Positions 52,349 to 61,689 of a DNA stretch of 64,000 nucleotides are shown piece after piece. Where the stretch lies: NCBI GenBank assembly GCA_944325345.1, contig CALUZV010000005.1, forward strand, positions 92,106 to 156,105, written 5' to 3'. The notes beneath the pieces are model-generated. The model had not been told where the DNA came from. It made no database searches and saw only the letters and a list, made by a program, of their open reading frames with translations. The stretch is from an uncultured Parabacteroides sp. GTDB lineage: Bacteria; Bacteroidota; Bacteroidia; Bacteroidales; Tannerellaceae. Within the stretch, counting starts at the first letter, position 1, and each line of letters starts with the position of its first letter. The position numbers and the translations under genes were made by a program.

Positions 52349-53719
52349 ATGGAACGCACCTTTCACGTTATCCTACGCCCCCTGAAACGCTTCGCTATCC
52401 AAAAGCCGAATGCAAGCCTGCTACTGTTCGTCGCAACCATCTTGGCCATGGTCTTAGCCAACTCCCCTGTGGCCGACAGATACCAGCAATTCCTCCTCCA
52501 CCCGATAGACCTGCATGCCGGGCAATTCGGTTTCTTCACCCATCATGGCGAGCCGATGACACTGCTGGCCTTCGTAAACGACGCGCTGATGGCGGTCTTC
52601 TTCTTCACCATAGGTTTGGAAATCAAGCAGGAAGTGCTGATTGGCGAACTCTGCTCTTTCCGGAAAGCCTTGCTCCCAATCATCGCTGCGTGCGGTGGTA
52701 TGATTGTCCCCGTCCTCTTCTACCTCGCCGTGTGCCACGAAGGGACTGCGGCAAGCGGGGCTGCCATCCCGATGGCGACCGACATCGCCTTTGCCCTTGC
52801 TGTCCTCGGTTTGTTGGGAAAGCGCGTGCCGTTGAGCCTTAGGATATTCCTGACCGCGCTGGCCGTGGTGGACGATATCGGCGGTATCATTATCATCGCG
52901 CTCTTCTACAGTGGGGCCATTCATTTCCAGCCGCTCCTGATTTCCGTCCTCTTGCTCGCCGCGCTCTATGCCGGTGGGAAGATGAAAATATACAACAGAC
53001 TATTCTACTACGTGCTCGGCTTCTGCGTCTGGATGCTTTTCCTGGAGTCGGGTATCCATCCTACCATCGCCGGAGTGCTGGTAGCCTTCACCGTCCCGGC
53101 ACGGCCGAAGCTCCACCTCGACCGCTTCCGCAACGACATGGGCGAGTTCCTGGCGATGCTCGACGCTGCCGAGGCGAAATCGTCGCACAAGGCAACCGTG
53201 CTCTCTGCCAAGCAAATCCACATCCTCAACAACATCCACTCGCGGACAAACCATACCATCAGCCCGCTCCAGAGCATCACCGACAAGCTCCATCCTTTCG
53301 TCAACTATATCATCCTGCCGCTCTTCGCCTTCGTCAATGCCGGCGTTACGTTCGGGGATATCAGTATGAGCTCGTTGGCACAGGTTCCCTTGGCGGTCTT
53401 CCTGGGATTGGTCGTTGGAAAGACCTTAGGCATCTTCTCCTTCTCGTATTTGTCCATCCGTACCGGGCTGATATCCATGCCGAAGGGGATGAACGTGCAA
53501 AACCTCTTCGCGGTCTCGACATTGGGAGGGATTGGGTTCACCGTAGCCCTCTTCATCGCCAACCTCTCTTTCGGAACGCTTTCCGCCGACGGGCTCGACC
53601 TGCTCAACCAAGCGAAACTGGGTGTCTTCAGCGGCTCCTTCGCTGCCGGCATCTTGGGATATATCTTGCTGAAGCGCAGTCTCAAGGTCGAGGTAGAGCA
53701 AACCGAAGAATTAGAATAA
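52349..53719 (+). CDS. nhaA: Na+/H+ antiporter NhaA
   Basis: The 456-residue integral membrane protein exchanges Na+ for H+. The inverted-repeat ion site is intact: AVVDDIGGII with the Asp pair, the assembly helix FFFTIGLEIKQEVLIGEL, AIPMATDIAFALAVLGLLG and the end GGIGFTVALFIANLSFG. A C-terminal acidic tail (LKVEVEQTEELE) and slightly long loop at 285-300 (EAKSSHKATVLSAKQIHIL) are within family variation. No own promoter box was identified, so it may be read with yigZ. Confidence 0.97.
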   Translation: MERTFHVILRPLKRFAIQKPNASLLLFVATILAMVLANSPVADRYQQFLLHPIDLHAGQFGFFTHHGEPMTLLAFVNDALMAVFFFTIGLEIKQEVLIGELCSFRKALLPIIAACGGMIVPVLFYLAVCHEGTAASGAAIPMATDIAFALAVLGLLGKRVPLSLRIFLTALAVVDDIGGIIIIALFYSGAIHFQPLLISVLLLAALYAGGKMKIYNRLFYYVLGFCVWMLFLESGIHPTIAGVLVAFTVPARPKLHLDRFRNDMGEFLAMLDAAEAKSSHKATVLSAKQIHILNNIHSRTNHTISPLQSITDKLHPFVNYIILPLFAFVNAGVTFGDISMSSLAQVPLAVFLGLVVGKTLGIFSFSYLSIRTGLISMPKGMNVQNLFAVSTLGGIGFTVALFIANLSFGTLSADGLDLLNQAKLGVFSGSFAAGILGYILLKRSLKVEVEQTEELE

Positions 53720-53737
53720 AATATAACGAACCAGACA

Positions 53738-53779
53738 ACGTTCAACCCATAATTCATAACGCATAACTCGTAACTCACA
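53738..53779. repeat. AACTCATAA-type repeat before cobQ
   Basis: Short tandem wording ACCCATAATTCATAACGCAT then AACTCGTAACTCACAA, the same family as the palindromes after ompH, yeiH and paaK. It lies immediately upstream of the cobQ start. It may include the leader of cobQ. Confidence 0.6.
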
Positions 53780-55291
53780 ATGTCTTCCCCCCTCCGCCCT
53801 ATCATGTTCGTCGGCACCTGCTCCGACGCGGGCAAAAGCGTCCTGAACGCTGCCTTCTGCCGGATATTCAAGCAGGATGGCTATGCCCCGGCCCCTTTCA
53901 AGGCTCAAAATATGTCCCTCAATTCCTTCTCCACACGCGACGGCGGTGAGATGGGACGCGCGCAAGTCGTCCAGGCAGAGGCATGTGGCATCGCCCCGCA
54001 CACCGACATGAACCCCGTCCTCCTCAAGCCGACGGGCGACTGCGTCTCCCAAGTCATCCTCAACGGACGCCCTGTGGGAAACTACTCCGCCCGCGAGTAT
54101 TTCGAGGGTTCGCTCCGCAAAGAGGGCTTGTTCGCCGAGGCGTGCCAGGCCTTCGACCGGCTCGCGGCGCGCTTCAACCCCATCGTCCTTGAAGGCGCAG
54201 GGAGCATCTCCGAGTTGAACCTCCGCGACCGCGACATCGTCAATATGCGCATGGCGCGCCATGCCAACGCCGCTACCTTCCTCGTGGCCGACATCGACCG
54301 GGGCGGCGTCTTCGCCTCCGTTTACGGAAGCATCATGCTCCTCGACGAGGACGAGCGGAGACTGATGAAGGGCGTGATCATCAACAAGTTCCGGGGAGAC
54401 ATCAGCCTGTTCGACGAGGGTCGCGAGATGCTCCGGAGGCTGACGGGCGTCCCGGTCGTCGGCGTCATCCCTTATTTCAGGGATATCGTGATCGAGGAGG
54501 AGGACTCGGTCGTCCTCGACCGCAAGCGCCGCTCCTTGGCCGAGGGCAAAATCAACGTCGCCATCATCCTCCTGAGGCACATGTCGAACTTCACCGACTT
54601 CGATGCCCTCGAAGCCGACCCGCGTTTCAACCCTTTCTATACAAACGACTTGAAAGAGATACGGGAAGCGGACGTCATCGTCCTCCCCGGCTCGAAAAAC
54701 ACCCTCGACGACCTCCTTTTCCTTCGGGAAAACAAGCTCGACAAGGCGATTATCGAGGCGTACAAGGCGGGCCGGAAGGTCGTCGGCATCTGCGGCGGCT
54801 ACCAGATGATGGGCACGCTTGTCAGCGACCCGCTCCGCATCGAGGGCGATATCCCCAGCTTGCCCGGCCTCGCGCTTTTGCCCCAAACCACTACCATCGA
54901 GGGCAGCAAGGTTACGCGGCAGAGCGCCTTCGCTTTCCTGAAGGGGGACGGCAGCCGGCCCCTGCCCTTCGACTGCAAGGGCTACGAAATCCACATGGGT
55001 CGCACCATTATCACCGACGACGCCATACTCCGCCCTGTGGCTCAGATTGATAACGGCCGCTTCGACGGCTATTACCGCGACGCGCGCTGCTGGGGTTGCT
55101 ACCTCCACGGGCTGTTCGACAACGCGGCGGTGCGCGACCATCTGGCCGAGGGAATCCTCCCCGACTCGTCCGTGCCCGCGTTCGACTACGATGCCTTCCG
55201 CGAGACGCAGTACGACCGCCTCGCCGAACTCGTCCGCCGGAACGTCGATATGGATTATATCTACCGCGTCTTGATGGGATATGAATCCTAA
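53780..55291 (+). CDS. cobQ: cobyric acid synthase
   Basis: The 503-residue glutamine-dependent amidotransferase amidates four carboxyl groups of adenosyl-cobyrinate a,c-diamide in cobalamin synthesis. The N-terminal dethiobiotin-synthetase-like domain has VGTCSDAGKSVLNAAFCRI and FKAQNMSLNSF; the GATase domain has KVVGICGGYQMMG with the nucleophile Cys, and ends with YLHGLFDN. No other cobalamin gene is in the window, so it stands alone. It is convergent to upxY; a 42-bp tandem array separates them. Confidence 0.95.
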   Translation: MSSPLRPIMFVGTCSDAGKSVLNAAFCRIFKQDGYAPAPFKAQNMSLNSFSTRDGGEMGRAQVVQAEACGIAPHTDMNPVLLKPTGDCVSQVILNGRPVGNYSAREYFEGSLRKEGLFAEACQAFDRLAARFNPIVLEGAGSISELNLRDRDIVNMRMARHANAATFLVADIDRGGVFASVYGSIMLLDEDERRLMKGVIINKFRGDISLFDEGREMLRRLTGVPVVGVIPYFRDIVIEEEDSVVLDRKRRSLAEGKINVAIILLRHMSNFTDFDALEADPRFNPFYTNDLKEIREADVIVLPGSKNTLDDLLFLRENKLDKAIIEAYKAGRKVVGICGGYQMMGTLVSDPLRIEGDIPSLPGLALLPQTTTIEGSKVTRQSAFAFLKGDGSRPLPFDCKGYEIHMGRTIITDDAILRPVAQIDNGRFDGYYRDARCWGCYLHGLFDNAAVRDHLAEGILPDSSVPAFDYDAFRETQYDRLAELVRRNVDMDYIYRVLMGYES

Positions 55292-55313
55292 TCTCCCGAA
55301 GGCGTTTTTACCC

Positions 55314-55535
55314 CGCCGTTATATAACATCGGGGTAAAATAGGCCTCTTTTGCCTCGCCGTTATATAACATTGGGGTAAAATACGCCTTCTTTACCCCGC
55401 CGCTATTCCGCATTGGGGTGAAATAGCCCTTTTTTGACCCAATGTTATTCCGCATTGGGGTAAAATATGCCTTTTTCACCCCGCCGTTATATAACATTGG
55501 GGTAAAATATACCTTTTTTGACCCCATGTTACACC
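55314..55535. repeat. 42-bp palindromic tandem array (5 units)
   Basis: Units of 42 bases start at 55314, 55356, 55398, 55440 and 55482 with CGCCGTTATATAACATTGGG or a variant and carry GGGGTAAAATA and TTTTTTGACCCC-like ends, which are complementary to each other. Because 42 is a multiple of three, a minus-strand frame of 97 codons stays open, repeating YNGGVKKAYFTPML; I do not consider it a gene. The array is between the convergent cobQ and upxY genes. Confidence 0.88.
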
Positions 55536-55581
55536 ACAGCGGTGCAAATTCGGAGAGAAAAGTGGAGAAGTTGGAGAACAT

Positions 55582-56112
55582 TCAGCCGTTTTCGCCCTTG
55601 TTCGCGACGCGCGCCACCTTCGCGGTATCGACGCAGACCGTCGCCCCGAGCTGCTCCAGGTAAAGGAGGACGTAGCGCTTCTTCACCTTGCGGACCCGGC
55701 CGGTGATGCTCTTCATCGCGCCGCAGAGGATCTCGACCTCGTCGCCCGGCATCAGTTCGCGGCTGTCCGCCAGGCTGAGGAACTCGCGGATGGCATCGAT
55801 TTCGGACTGTCGCATCTCGGCCGGACGGCTGTCGAAATAGACAATCCGCGCGACGCCGTAGGTGCGGGTGGCGCTGAAGAGGTTTTCGGGCGTAGTGTGA
55901 ATGAAAATGTAGGAGTTGAAGAGGGGCATATCGACGTACTTCACGCGGTCGGACCACGTGCGTGGCGTGCGGTGCAAAGGCAGCCAGACGTCGAACCCCT
56001 GCTGGCGGAGGCGAGCCTCGACTTGCTTCTCCGCCCGGGGATGGGTGTAAAGGACAAACCACGCGAGGCGCGCGGGACGTAGTGTATCAAGTTCTTTAGT
56101 TGGTGTTATCAT
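55582..56112 (-). CDS. UpxY-type transcription antiterminator (NusG-like)
   Basis: The 176-residue protein has an N-terminal NGN domain: LAWFVLYTHPRAEKQVEARL, FNSYIFIHTTPENLF and YGVARIVYFDSRPAEM, then a KOW-like end (LMPGDEVEILCGAMKSITGR, RYVLLYLEQLGATVCVD). UpxY proteins let RNA polymerase pass terminators of capsule loci. Here the start overlaps the stop of the hybrid sensor by 17 bases, and nothing resembling a capsule operon follows. A second ATG upstream at 56151 would lengthen the overlap. Confidence 0.88.
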   Translation of the reverse strand: MITPTKELDTLRPARLAWFVLYTHPRAEKQVEARLRQQGFDVWLPLHRTPRTWSDRVKYVDMPLFNSYIFIHTTPENLFSATRTYGVARIVYFDSRPAEMRQSEIDAIREFLSLADSRELMPGDEVEILCGAMKSITGRVRKVKKRYVLLYLEQLGATVCVDTAKVARVANKGENG

Positions 56113-59100
56113 CTTTCTTTTCAAATTGCGAGGGCAGTACCCCGAATTCATCTTTAAAATATTTACGGAAATATTTCGGATTGTTGAAGCCCACCTCGTA
56201 GGCTACCTCGGAGACATTCATCTGGCTTTCGCGGAGCAGCTGGGCAGCACGTTTGAGCCGCACGAGGCGTATGAACTCGATGGGCGTCTTGCCGGTGATG
56301 GAGAGGAGCTTTTTGTAGAGGTTCACACGGCTCATGCCCACGTCGCGACTCAATTCTTCGACCGAGAAGTCGGGGTTGGAGATGTTGGCCTCGACGTCGT
56401 CCATGACGCGCTTCAGGAGTTTCTCGTCGAGCGAGGTAACGGTGATGCGCGATGGCTCGATAGGGACGTTCGGCTCGCGGAGCGGCTGCTGCAGGCTGCG
56501 GCGGGCCTCGACGAGGTTGTGCATCTTGACCGTCAGGATATCGAGGTTGAAGGGCTTCGGGATATAATCGTCCGCACCGGCACGGAGGCCCTCCAGTTTG
56601 CTCTCCTCGGCGCTCTTGGCGGTGAGGAGGATGAGAGGGATGTGGGACGTGCGGATGTCGTTTTTCAAGCTACGGCACATGGCGATGCCGTCCATCCGGG
56701 GCATCATCACGTCGGAGACAATCATGTCGGGCAAATCCTCGGTGGCGAGGCGGAGGCCCTCTTCGCCGTCGCGCGCCTCCAAGACCGTGTATTGGCTGCG
56801 GAGGCAACCGGAGAGGAAAGCGCGGAAGTCGTCGTTGTCATCGACCACGAGGAGCTTCGGACGGGCATTCTTGTCCGTGGGCTCGGGCTCTTCGGGGGAA
56901 ATTCCGGCTTCGCCTTCTTCGCCTTTCGGGAGGGAAACGGCATCGGGATATTCCTCATGGAGCGGAAGGGTGAAGACGAAGCGGGAACCGCCGCTCGCGA
57001 CATTCTCCGCCCATATCCGTCCGTTGTGGAGGTGGACAAACTCCTGTGCCAGGTGCAAGCCGATGCCGCTGCCGGACGAGAGGGGGACGCCGGGCTGGGC
57101 TTGCTCGATCTGATAGAAGCGCTCGAAGAGGTGGGGCAGGCTCTCGGGGGGAATGCCGATGCCCGAATCCTCGACGCTGATGCGGACTTCCTGCTCCGGG
57201 ATGCGCTCGAGGGAGACGGTGATACGGCCGCCGTCGGGCGTGAATTTCAATGCGTTGGAAAGGAGGTTGGTGATAACCTTCCCTATCTTGTCGGCATCGA
57301 AGCGCATATAGAGATGGCCCTCGGGCAATTGCATCGTACAGGTGATATGCTTCCGCTCGAAAGCCTCCGAGAAAAGCGTAGTGGTATCGCGGATGAAAAG
57401 GACCAAATCGCCCAAAGACGGCTGGAGGTGGATGCCGTGCACGTCCAACTTCCGGAAATCGAGCAACTGGTTCACCAAGAGAAGGAGCTGCTGGGCGTTG
57501 CGGCGGACGATGTGCAGGAGTTCCTGCGCGTCTTTATCCGCGACCTTCTTGATCAGCTCTTCCAACGGGGTGAGGATGAGCGTGAGCGGCGTGCGGAACT
57601 CGTGGCTGATGTTGGTGAAGAAGCGGAGACGCATCTCGTCGAGGTCGTGCTGGTGTTCGGCGCGCATCTTCTCCTCGGCAAACTTCACGCGCTGCTCTGA
57701 TTTGTGCAGGCCATATCGCCAGTAGGCATAAAAACAGCAGGCGAAGATTAACCCATAGATAATATAAGCCCAGGGCGTGAGCCAGAAAGGAGGATGGACG
57801 TGGATGACGAGGCGGGTCGGGTGTTCGCTCTCTATCCCGTCGTTGTTGACAGCCTTCACGAGGAAGGTGTACGTGCCGGGGTTCAGGTTGGTATAGGTAA
57901 CCTGGCGATTGCTGCGCTCGGCCTCGAGCCATTGGTCGTTGAAGCCCTCTAATTTATAGAAGTAGCGCGACTTCTCGGGCATACAATAGTCTAAAGCGGC
58001 GAAGCAGATGGTGAAGTAATCGTCGGTATAGTCCAGCTCTATCTCGTCCGTATAAGCGATGCTTCGGGGCAGGATGACGCGGCTACGGCCATATTCCTTG
58101 CCAGGCCGGATACTCTCGTTGTAAATCTGGAAGTCCGTCAGGACAACCCGGGGCCTGTTCTGGTTATAATGAATCTCCGAAGGGGTGAAAATGTTGAAGC
58201 CGGACGAGCCACCGAACATCAGCTCGCCGTTGGCAGTCCGATAGGCAGCGTTGAAGTTAAACTGTTCGCCCTGCAAACCCTCGGCTTGGTCGTAGTTCGA
58301 CATTTGGAAGAAATAGCCGGGCGTGTCGTCGGGCGTAGAGACCTTTATCAAGGTAAGGCCGCGGTTCGTGGCGACCCACAGGTCATGCTCCGAGTCTTCC
58401 AAAATACTTTGTATCATATCGGAGGACAGACCGTCGGCGATGGTGAAGAGATGGACTTTCTGCGTAAAGGGATTATAGACGAACAAGCCGTTGAGCGTTC
58501 CTATCCACAGCAGGCGGCGGCTGTCTTCATACATATAATTAATATCATAGCGTTCCAAATGAACCTTTGCGAAAGCCTCTTCCTCGAAGAGCCGCAACTT
58601 CCCGGAGGCCGCGTCGAAGACATAAAGCCCCGTCAAGCACCCTACCAGGATAGAGCCATCCGCCCGCTGGATGATGGAATAGACCGAGCCTAAGTCGGGG
58701 AAGTGGTAAAGGCGCTCGCCCGTCGCGATATCCATCACGGCAACACCTCCGTTCAGCGTCGCGATCCAGAGGCGGTTATCGCGGTCGGCCAGGAGTTTCC
58801 AGACATTCTGGTCGGGCAACAGTCCCGGCTTACCCGGGTGATAGTCGTAGTGGGTGAAGCGTTTCCCGTCCCAGCAGTCCATTCCGTTGAGGAAGTAGCC
58901 GATCCAAAGGCGGCCCTGATTATCCAGTTCCATACTGACGACGATGTCGCCCGCCGGACTATTCGGGTTCGAGGGGTCGTGGCGATAGGCGGTATATTGG
59001 TCGCGCTGCCGGTCGTAGAAGAGGAGGCCGTTGCTGTTCGTGCCAATCCAGATGTTGCCCTCGGGAGTTTCGATGAAGCAGTTCACGTCCATCTCGGGCG

Positions 59101-60175
59101 TATTGTTCCGGTTCTTGACGGTGCGGAACTTAAAGATGCTCTCGTGGTAATAGCAGACGCCTCGCTTGTAGGTGCCCACCCAGACAATGCCCGTGTTATC
59201 GATATAGAGGCACTTGACTGCATCTTGCGCCAAGCTGTTCGGGTTGCGGCTGTCGTGATGCAAGGCGAGCGGGCGTTCGAGGTCTTTGCTCAAGATATTG
59301 AGGCCGCCGTGGTCCATAGCTATCCAGATCTGCCCCTTCTCGTCTTCCGATATACCGGTAACGATATTGCCGGACAAGCGGTAGGCCGGGTCTTCCGCCT
59401 CCGTGTGGTAGTGGATCCAGCGGTCGTTGCTCAGGCACGAGGCTCCTTTGCCCAAGAAGCCATAGACCCAGAGGTTGGCCGAGGAATCCGAGAAGAGGCG
59501 CGACTGCCCGTCATACGAGGTCGAGGCCGTATAGAGAAAGGTGGAGTCGCGCGAGATAACCTTCTGCGTCTGTGCATCCATGCACTCCAGCAGACCATTC
59601 ATATACAGGAACCAATAGCGGTTCGGCCCCTGACATATCGCCACCACACGGCCCCGGGACAAATCATTCTTCCCTCCGAAGGGAAATATGCGTAGCTCCG
59701 CATGTTTCTCTTCGTACATCCGGACATCCTGCGGGGTTACAAACCAGAGGTTCTTCCCGAGGTCGATATAGAGATGGGTGATGGTGTCTGTCCCGGCATA
59801 GCGGCGTATCAGCTCCTGCGGATTGGACTCGAATTGCTCCAGCTCGGGATTGAACACCGTATAGCCGGCGCGGGTAGAGAGCCACAAGCGCCCCTCGGCA
59901 TCTTCCTGAATGTCGGCAATGTCGTTGTTCAGCATCGAAGCACTGAGGCTCAGGTCTTGCTTGTAAGAGACTACCTCGTAGCCATCATAGCGGTTCAGCC
60001 CGTAGCGTGTGCCAAACCAGACGTAGCCCCCGCTGCTCTTGTAGATACAGCGAATCTCGCTGTTCGACAGCCCCTTCTCCACGTCGATACGGTTGAACAT
60101 ATAGTCCGACGAGCCCTGCGCGTATGCCACGACAGCGAGCAACCATATCATCCAAATGCGTATTGTTCTGCCCAT
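56096..60175 (-). CDS. hybrid two-component system sensor/regulator (HTCS)
   Basis: The 1359-residue protein unites a signal peptide, two seven-bladed beta-propellers (about 25-720; repeats such as GYVWFGTRYGLNRYDGYE, LWIGTLNGLFVYNP), a Y_Y_Y domain (near 740-800; LNPGTYTFLVKAVNNDG), a membrane helix near 805, a HisKA phosphoacceptor near residue 858 (FFTNISHEFRTPLTLILTPL), HATPase (GSGIGLHLAQEF), a receiver with the Asp near residue 1154 (MIVSDVMMPRMDG) and an AraC-type DNA-binding end (DVGMSRVNLYKKLLSITGKT). Such proteins sense glycan fragments and turn on polysaccharide-utilisation genes; no SusCD genes are nearby. The start is the signal peptide's methionine (MGRTIRIW). Confidence 0.93.
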   Translation of the reverse strand: MGRTIRIWMIWLLAVVAYAQGSSDYMFNRIDVEKGLSNSEIRCIYKSSGGYVWFGTRYGLNRYDGYEVVSYKQDLSLSASMLNNDIADIQEDAEGRLWLSTRAGYTVFNPELEQFESNPQELIRRYAGTDTITHLYIDLGKNLWFVTPQDVRMYEEKHAELRIFPFGGKNDLSRGRVVAICQGPNRYWFLYMNGLLECMDAQTQKVISRDSTFLYTASTSYDGQSRLFSDSSANLWVYGFLGKGASCLSNDRWIHYHTEAEDPAYRLSGNIVTGISEDEKGQIWIAMDHGGLNILSKDLERPLALHHDSRNPNSLAQDAVKCLYIDNTGIVWVGTYKRGVCYYHESIFKFRTVKNRNNTPEMDVNCFIETPEGNIWIGTNSNGLLFYDRQRDQYTAYRHDPSNPNSPAGDIVVSMELDNQGRLWIGYFLNGMDCWDGKRFTHYDYHPGKPGLLPDQNVWKLLADRDNRLWIATLNGGVAVMDIATGERLYHFPDLGSVYSIIQRADGSILVGCLTGLYVFDAASGKLRLFEEEAFAKVHLERYDINYMYEDSRRLLWIGTLNGLFVYNPFTQKVHLFTIADGLSSDMIQSILEDSEHDLWVATNRGLTLIKVSTPDDTPGYFFQMSNYDQAEGLQGEQFNFNAAYRTANGELMFGGSSGFNIFTPSEIHYNQNRPRVVLTDFQIYNESIRPGKEYGRSRVILPRSIAYTDEIELDYTDDYFTICFAALDYCMPEKSRYFYKLEGFNDQWLEAERSNRQVTYTNLNPGTYTFLVKAVNNDGIESEHPTRLVIHVHPPFWLTPWAYIIYGLIFACCFYAYWRYGLHKSEQRVKFAEEKMRAEHQHDLDEMRLRFFTNISHEFRTPLTLILTPLEELIKKVADKDAQELLHIVRRNAQQLLLLVNQLLDFRKLDVHGIHLQPSLGDLVLFIRDTTTLFSEAFERKHITCTMQLPEGHLYMRFDADKIGKVITNLLSNALKFTPDGGRITVSLERIPEQEVRISVEDSGIGIPPESLPHLFERFYQIEQAQPGVPLSSGSGIGLHLAQEFVHLHNGRIWAENVASGGSRFVFTLPLHEEYPDAVSLPKGEEGEAGISPEEPEPTDKNARPKLLVVDDNDDFRAFLSGCLRSQYTVLEARDGEEGLRLATEDLPDMIVSDVMMPRMDGIAMCRSLKNDIRTSHIPLILLTAKSAEESKLEGLRAGADDYIPKPFNLDILTVKMHNLVEARRSLQQPLREPNVPIEPSRITVTSLDEKLLKRVMDDVEANISNPDFSVEELSRDVGMSRVNLYKKLLSITGKTPIEFIRLVRLKRAAQLLRESQMNVSEVAYEVGFNNPKYFRKYFKDEFGVLPSQFEKKDDNTN

Positions 60176-60202
60176 TACTTCCTCTTTGCTTAATATTATC
60201 GG

Positions 60203-60210
60203 CAAAAATA
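60203..60210 (-). promoter_or_regulatory. Bacteroidales -7 box of the hybrid sensor gene
   Basis: TATTTTTG on the minus strand, 28 bases before the ATG; the divergent paaK box lies 24 bases further. Confidence 0.6.
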
Positions 60211-60233
60211 GATAAATTATTCAGAATAAACCA

Positions 60234-60241
60234 TACATTTG
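60234..60241 (+). promoter_or_regulatory. Bacteroidales -7 box of paaK
   Basis: TACATTTG, about 46 bases before the chosen ATG. It lies only 24 bases from the divergent box of the sensor gene, so the two promoters could compete. Confidence 0.6.
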
Positions 60242-60286
60242 TGTGGTAATAACATGAATCAAACACGTATTAAAGATAGTAGAATT

Positions 60287-61588
60287 ATGATGTATTGGCA
60301 AAAAGACATCGAAACGATGAGCCGCGACCAGCTCTCCGCCTTCCAGCTGGAACGCTTGAAATGGTCTGTCAGGCAGGCGGTCAAGTCTCCTTTTTATAAG
60401 GAAGTATTCCATAAGAACGGACTCTCGCCCGACGATATCCAATCGCTCGACGATCTCCGCAAGATTCCTTTCACCACGAAAGATGACCTCCGTTCCCACT
60501 ATCCCTTCGGACTGGTGGCTATCCCCCTCCAGCAGTGCGTCCGCCTGCATTCCTCAAGCGGAACAACAGGGAACCCGACCGTCGTCGTCCACTCCGCCCG
60601 CGACCTCTCCGAATGGGCTAACCAAGTGGCTCGCTGTATGTACATGGTCGGACTGCGCGACACCGACGTGTTCCAGAACACCTCGGGCTACGGCATGTTC
60701 ACCGGCGGACTGGGCTTCCAGTACGGGGCCGAACGCCTCGGCGCCCTCACCGTCCCTGCCGCTGCCGGCAATACGAAGCGCCAAATCAAGTTTATCACCG
60801 ACTTCGGGACAACCTGCCTCCATATTATCCCCAGCTATGCTACGCGACTGGCGGAGGTGATGTACGAGATGGGTATTGACCCGCGCCGCGATACGAAGCT
60901 CCACACCGTCTGCATCGGCGCCGAGCCGCACTCCGAGGAACAGCGCAAACGCATCGAGCAACTCCTCGGCGTGAAGGCATACAACTGCTTTGGGATGTCG
61001 GAAATGAACGGCCCGGGCGTCGCCTTCGAATGCCCCGCGCAAAATGGGCTCCACATCTGGGAGGACAACGTCATCGTCGAGATTGTCGATCCCGTAACCC
61101 TTGAGCCTGTCCCCGATGGCGAAACCGGCGAGATGGTCCTCACCACCCTGAACCGCGAGGCCATGCCCCTGCTCCGTTACCGCACCCGCGACCTCACGTC
61201 CATCCTCCCCGGCGACTGCCCCTGCGGCCGTACCCACAAGCGCCTGGCCCGCTTCAAGGGACGTAGCGACGACATGATCATCCTCAAAGGGGTGAACATC
61301 TTCCCCATCCAAGTGGAGAAGATCCTCATGAAGTTCCCCAAACTGGGCAGCAACTACCTGATTACCATCGAGACCGTCGGCAACAACGACGAGATGCTCA
61401 TCGAAGTCGAGCTGAGCGACCTCTTCACCGACGACTACACCGCCCTCCAGCGCCTCTCGAAGGAAATCACCCGGCAGCTGAAGGATGAGCTCCTCCTCAC
61501 GCCCCGCCTCCGCCTCGTCGGGAAAGGCTCGCTGCCGACGCAAGAAGGCAAGGCCGTGCGCGTCAAAGACCTGCGCAAACTCTGTTGA
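60287..61588 (+). CDS. paaK: phenylacetate-CoA ligase family protein
   Basis: The 433-residue adenylate-forming enzyme activates an aryl acid with ATP and CoA. It has VRLHSSSGTTGNPTVVVHSA (P-loop), NCFGMSEMNGPGVAFEC, PLLRYRTRDLTSIL and, at the end, KGVNIFPIQVEKIL. In Bacteroidales such genes sit with indolepyruvate:ferredoxin oxidoreductase and an ACT protein; here only the ACT gene remains next to it. The physiological acid (phenylacetate or indoleacetate) is not determined. I start at the first ATG of the MMYWQK pair. Confidence 0.92.
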   Translation: MMYWQKDIETMSRDQLSAFQLERLKWSVRQAVKSPFYKEVFHKNGLSPDDIQSLDDLRKIPFTTKDDLRSHYPFGLVAIPLQQCVRLHSSSGTTGNPTVVVHSARDLSEWANQVARCMYMVGLRDTDVFQNTSGYGMFTGGLGFQYGAERLGALTVPAAAGNTKRQIKFITDFGTTCLHIIPSYATRLAEVMYEMGIDPRRDTKLHTVCIGAEPHSEEQRKRIEQLLGVKAYNCFGMSEMNGPGVAFECPAQNGLHIWEDNVIVEIVDPVTLEPVPDGETGEMVLTTLNREAMPLLRYRTRDLTSILPGDCPCGRTHKRLARFKGRSDDMIILKGVNIFPIQVEKILMKFPKLGSNYLITIETVGNNDEMLIEVELSDLFTDDYTALQRLSKEITRQLKDELLLTPRLRLVGKGSLPTQEGKAVRVKDLRKLC

Positions 61589-61589
61589 T

Positions 61590-61660
61590 AGTTCCGAGTT
61601 ACAAGTTATGAGTTACGAGTCCCCCAGCTCTTAACTCATAACCCATAACTCACAACTCAG
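61590..61660. repeat. GAGTTATGA-type palindrome after paaK
   Basis: GTTCCGAGTTACAAGTTATG and then GAGTTACGAGT face CTCTTAACTCATAACCCATA and AACTCACAACTC, so the 71 bases can fold. Same vocabulary as the repeats after ompH, yeiH and before cobQ. It lies between paaK and the ACT gene, so it may weaken read-through. Confidence 0.7.
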
Positions 61661-61689
61661 ATAGTTATTAATTTAAAACATTGCAAGTT

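Noticed and set aside
53780..55291. Cobalamin biosynthesis operon
   Set aside because: Only cobQ is present; the upstream gene is nhaA and the downstream one is convergent.
55582..60210. Invertible promoter in front of UpxY
   Set aside because: UpxY is covered by the sensor's coding end, with no inverted-repeat pair and no recombinase nearby.
56096..61588. Polysaccharide-utilisation locus around the hybrid sensor
   Set aside because: There are no SusC/SusD-like or glycoside hydrolase genes next to it; the only GH36 gene is 26 kb away.
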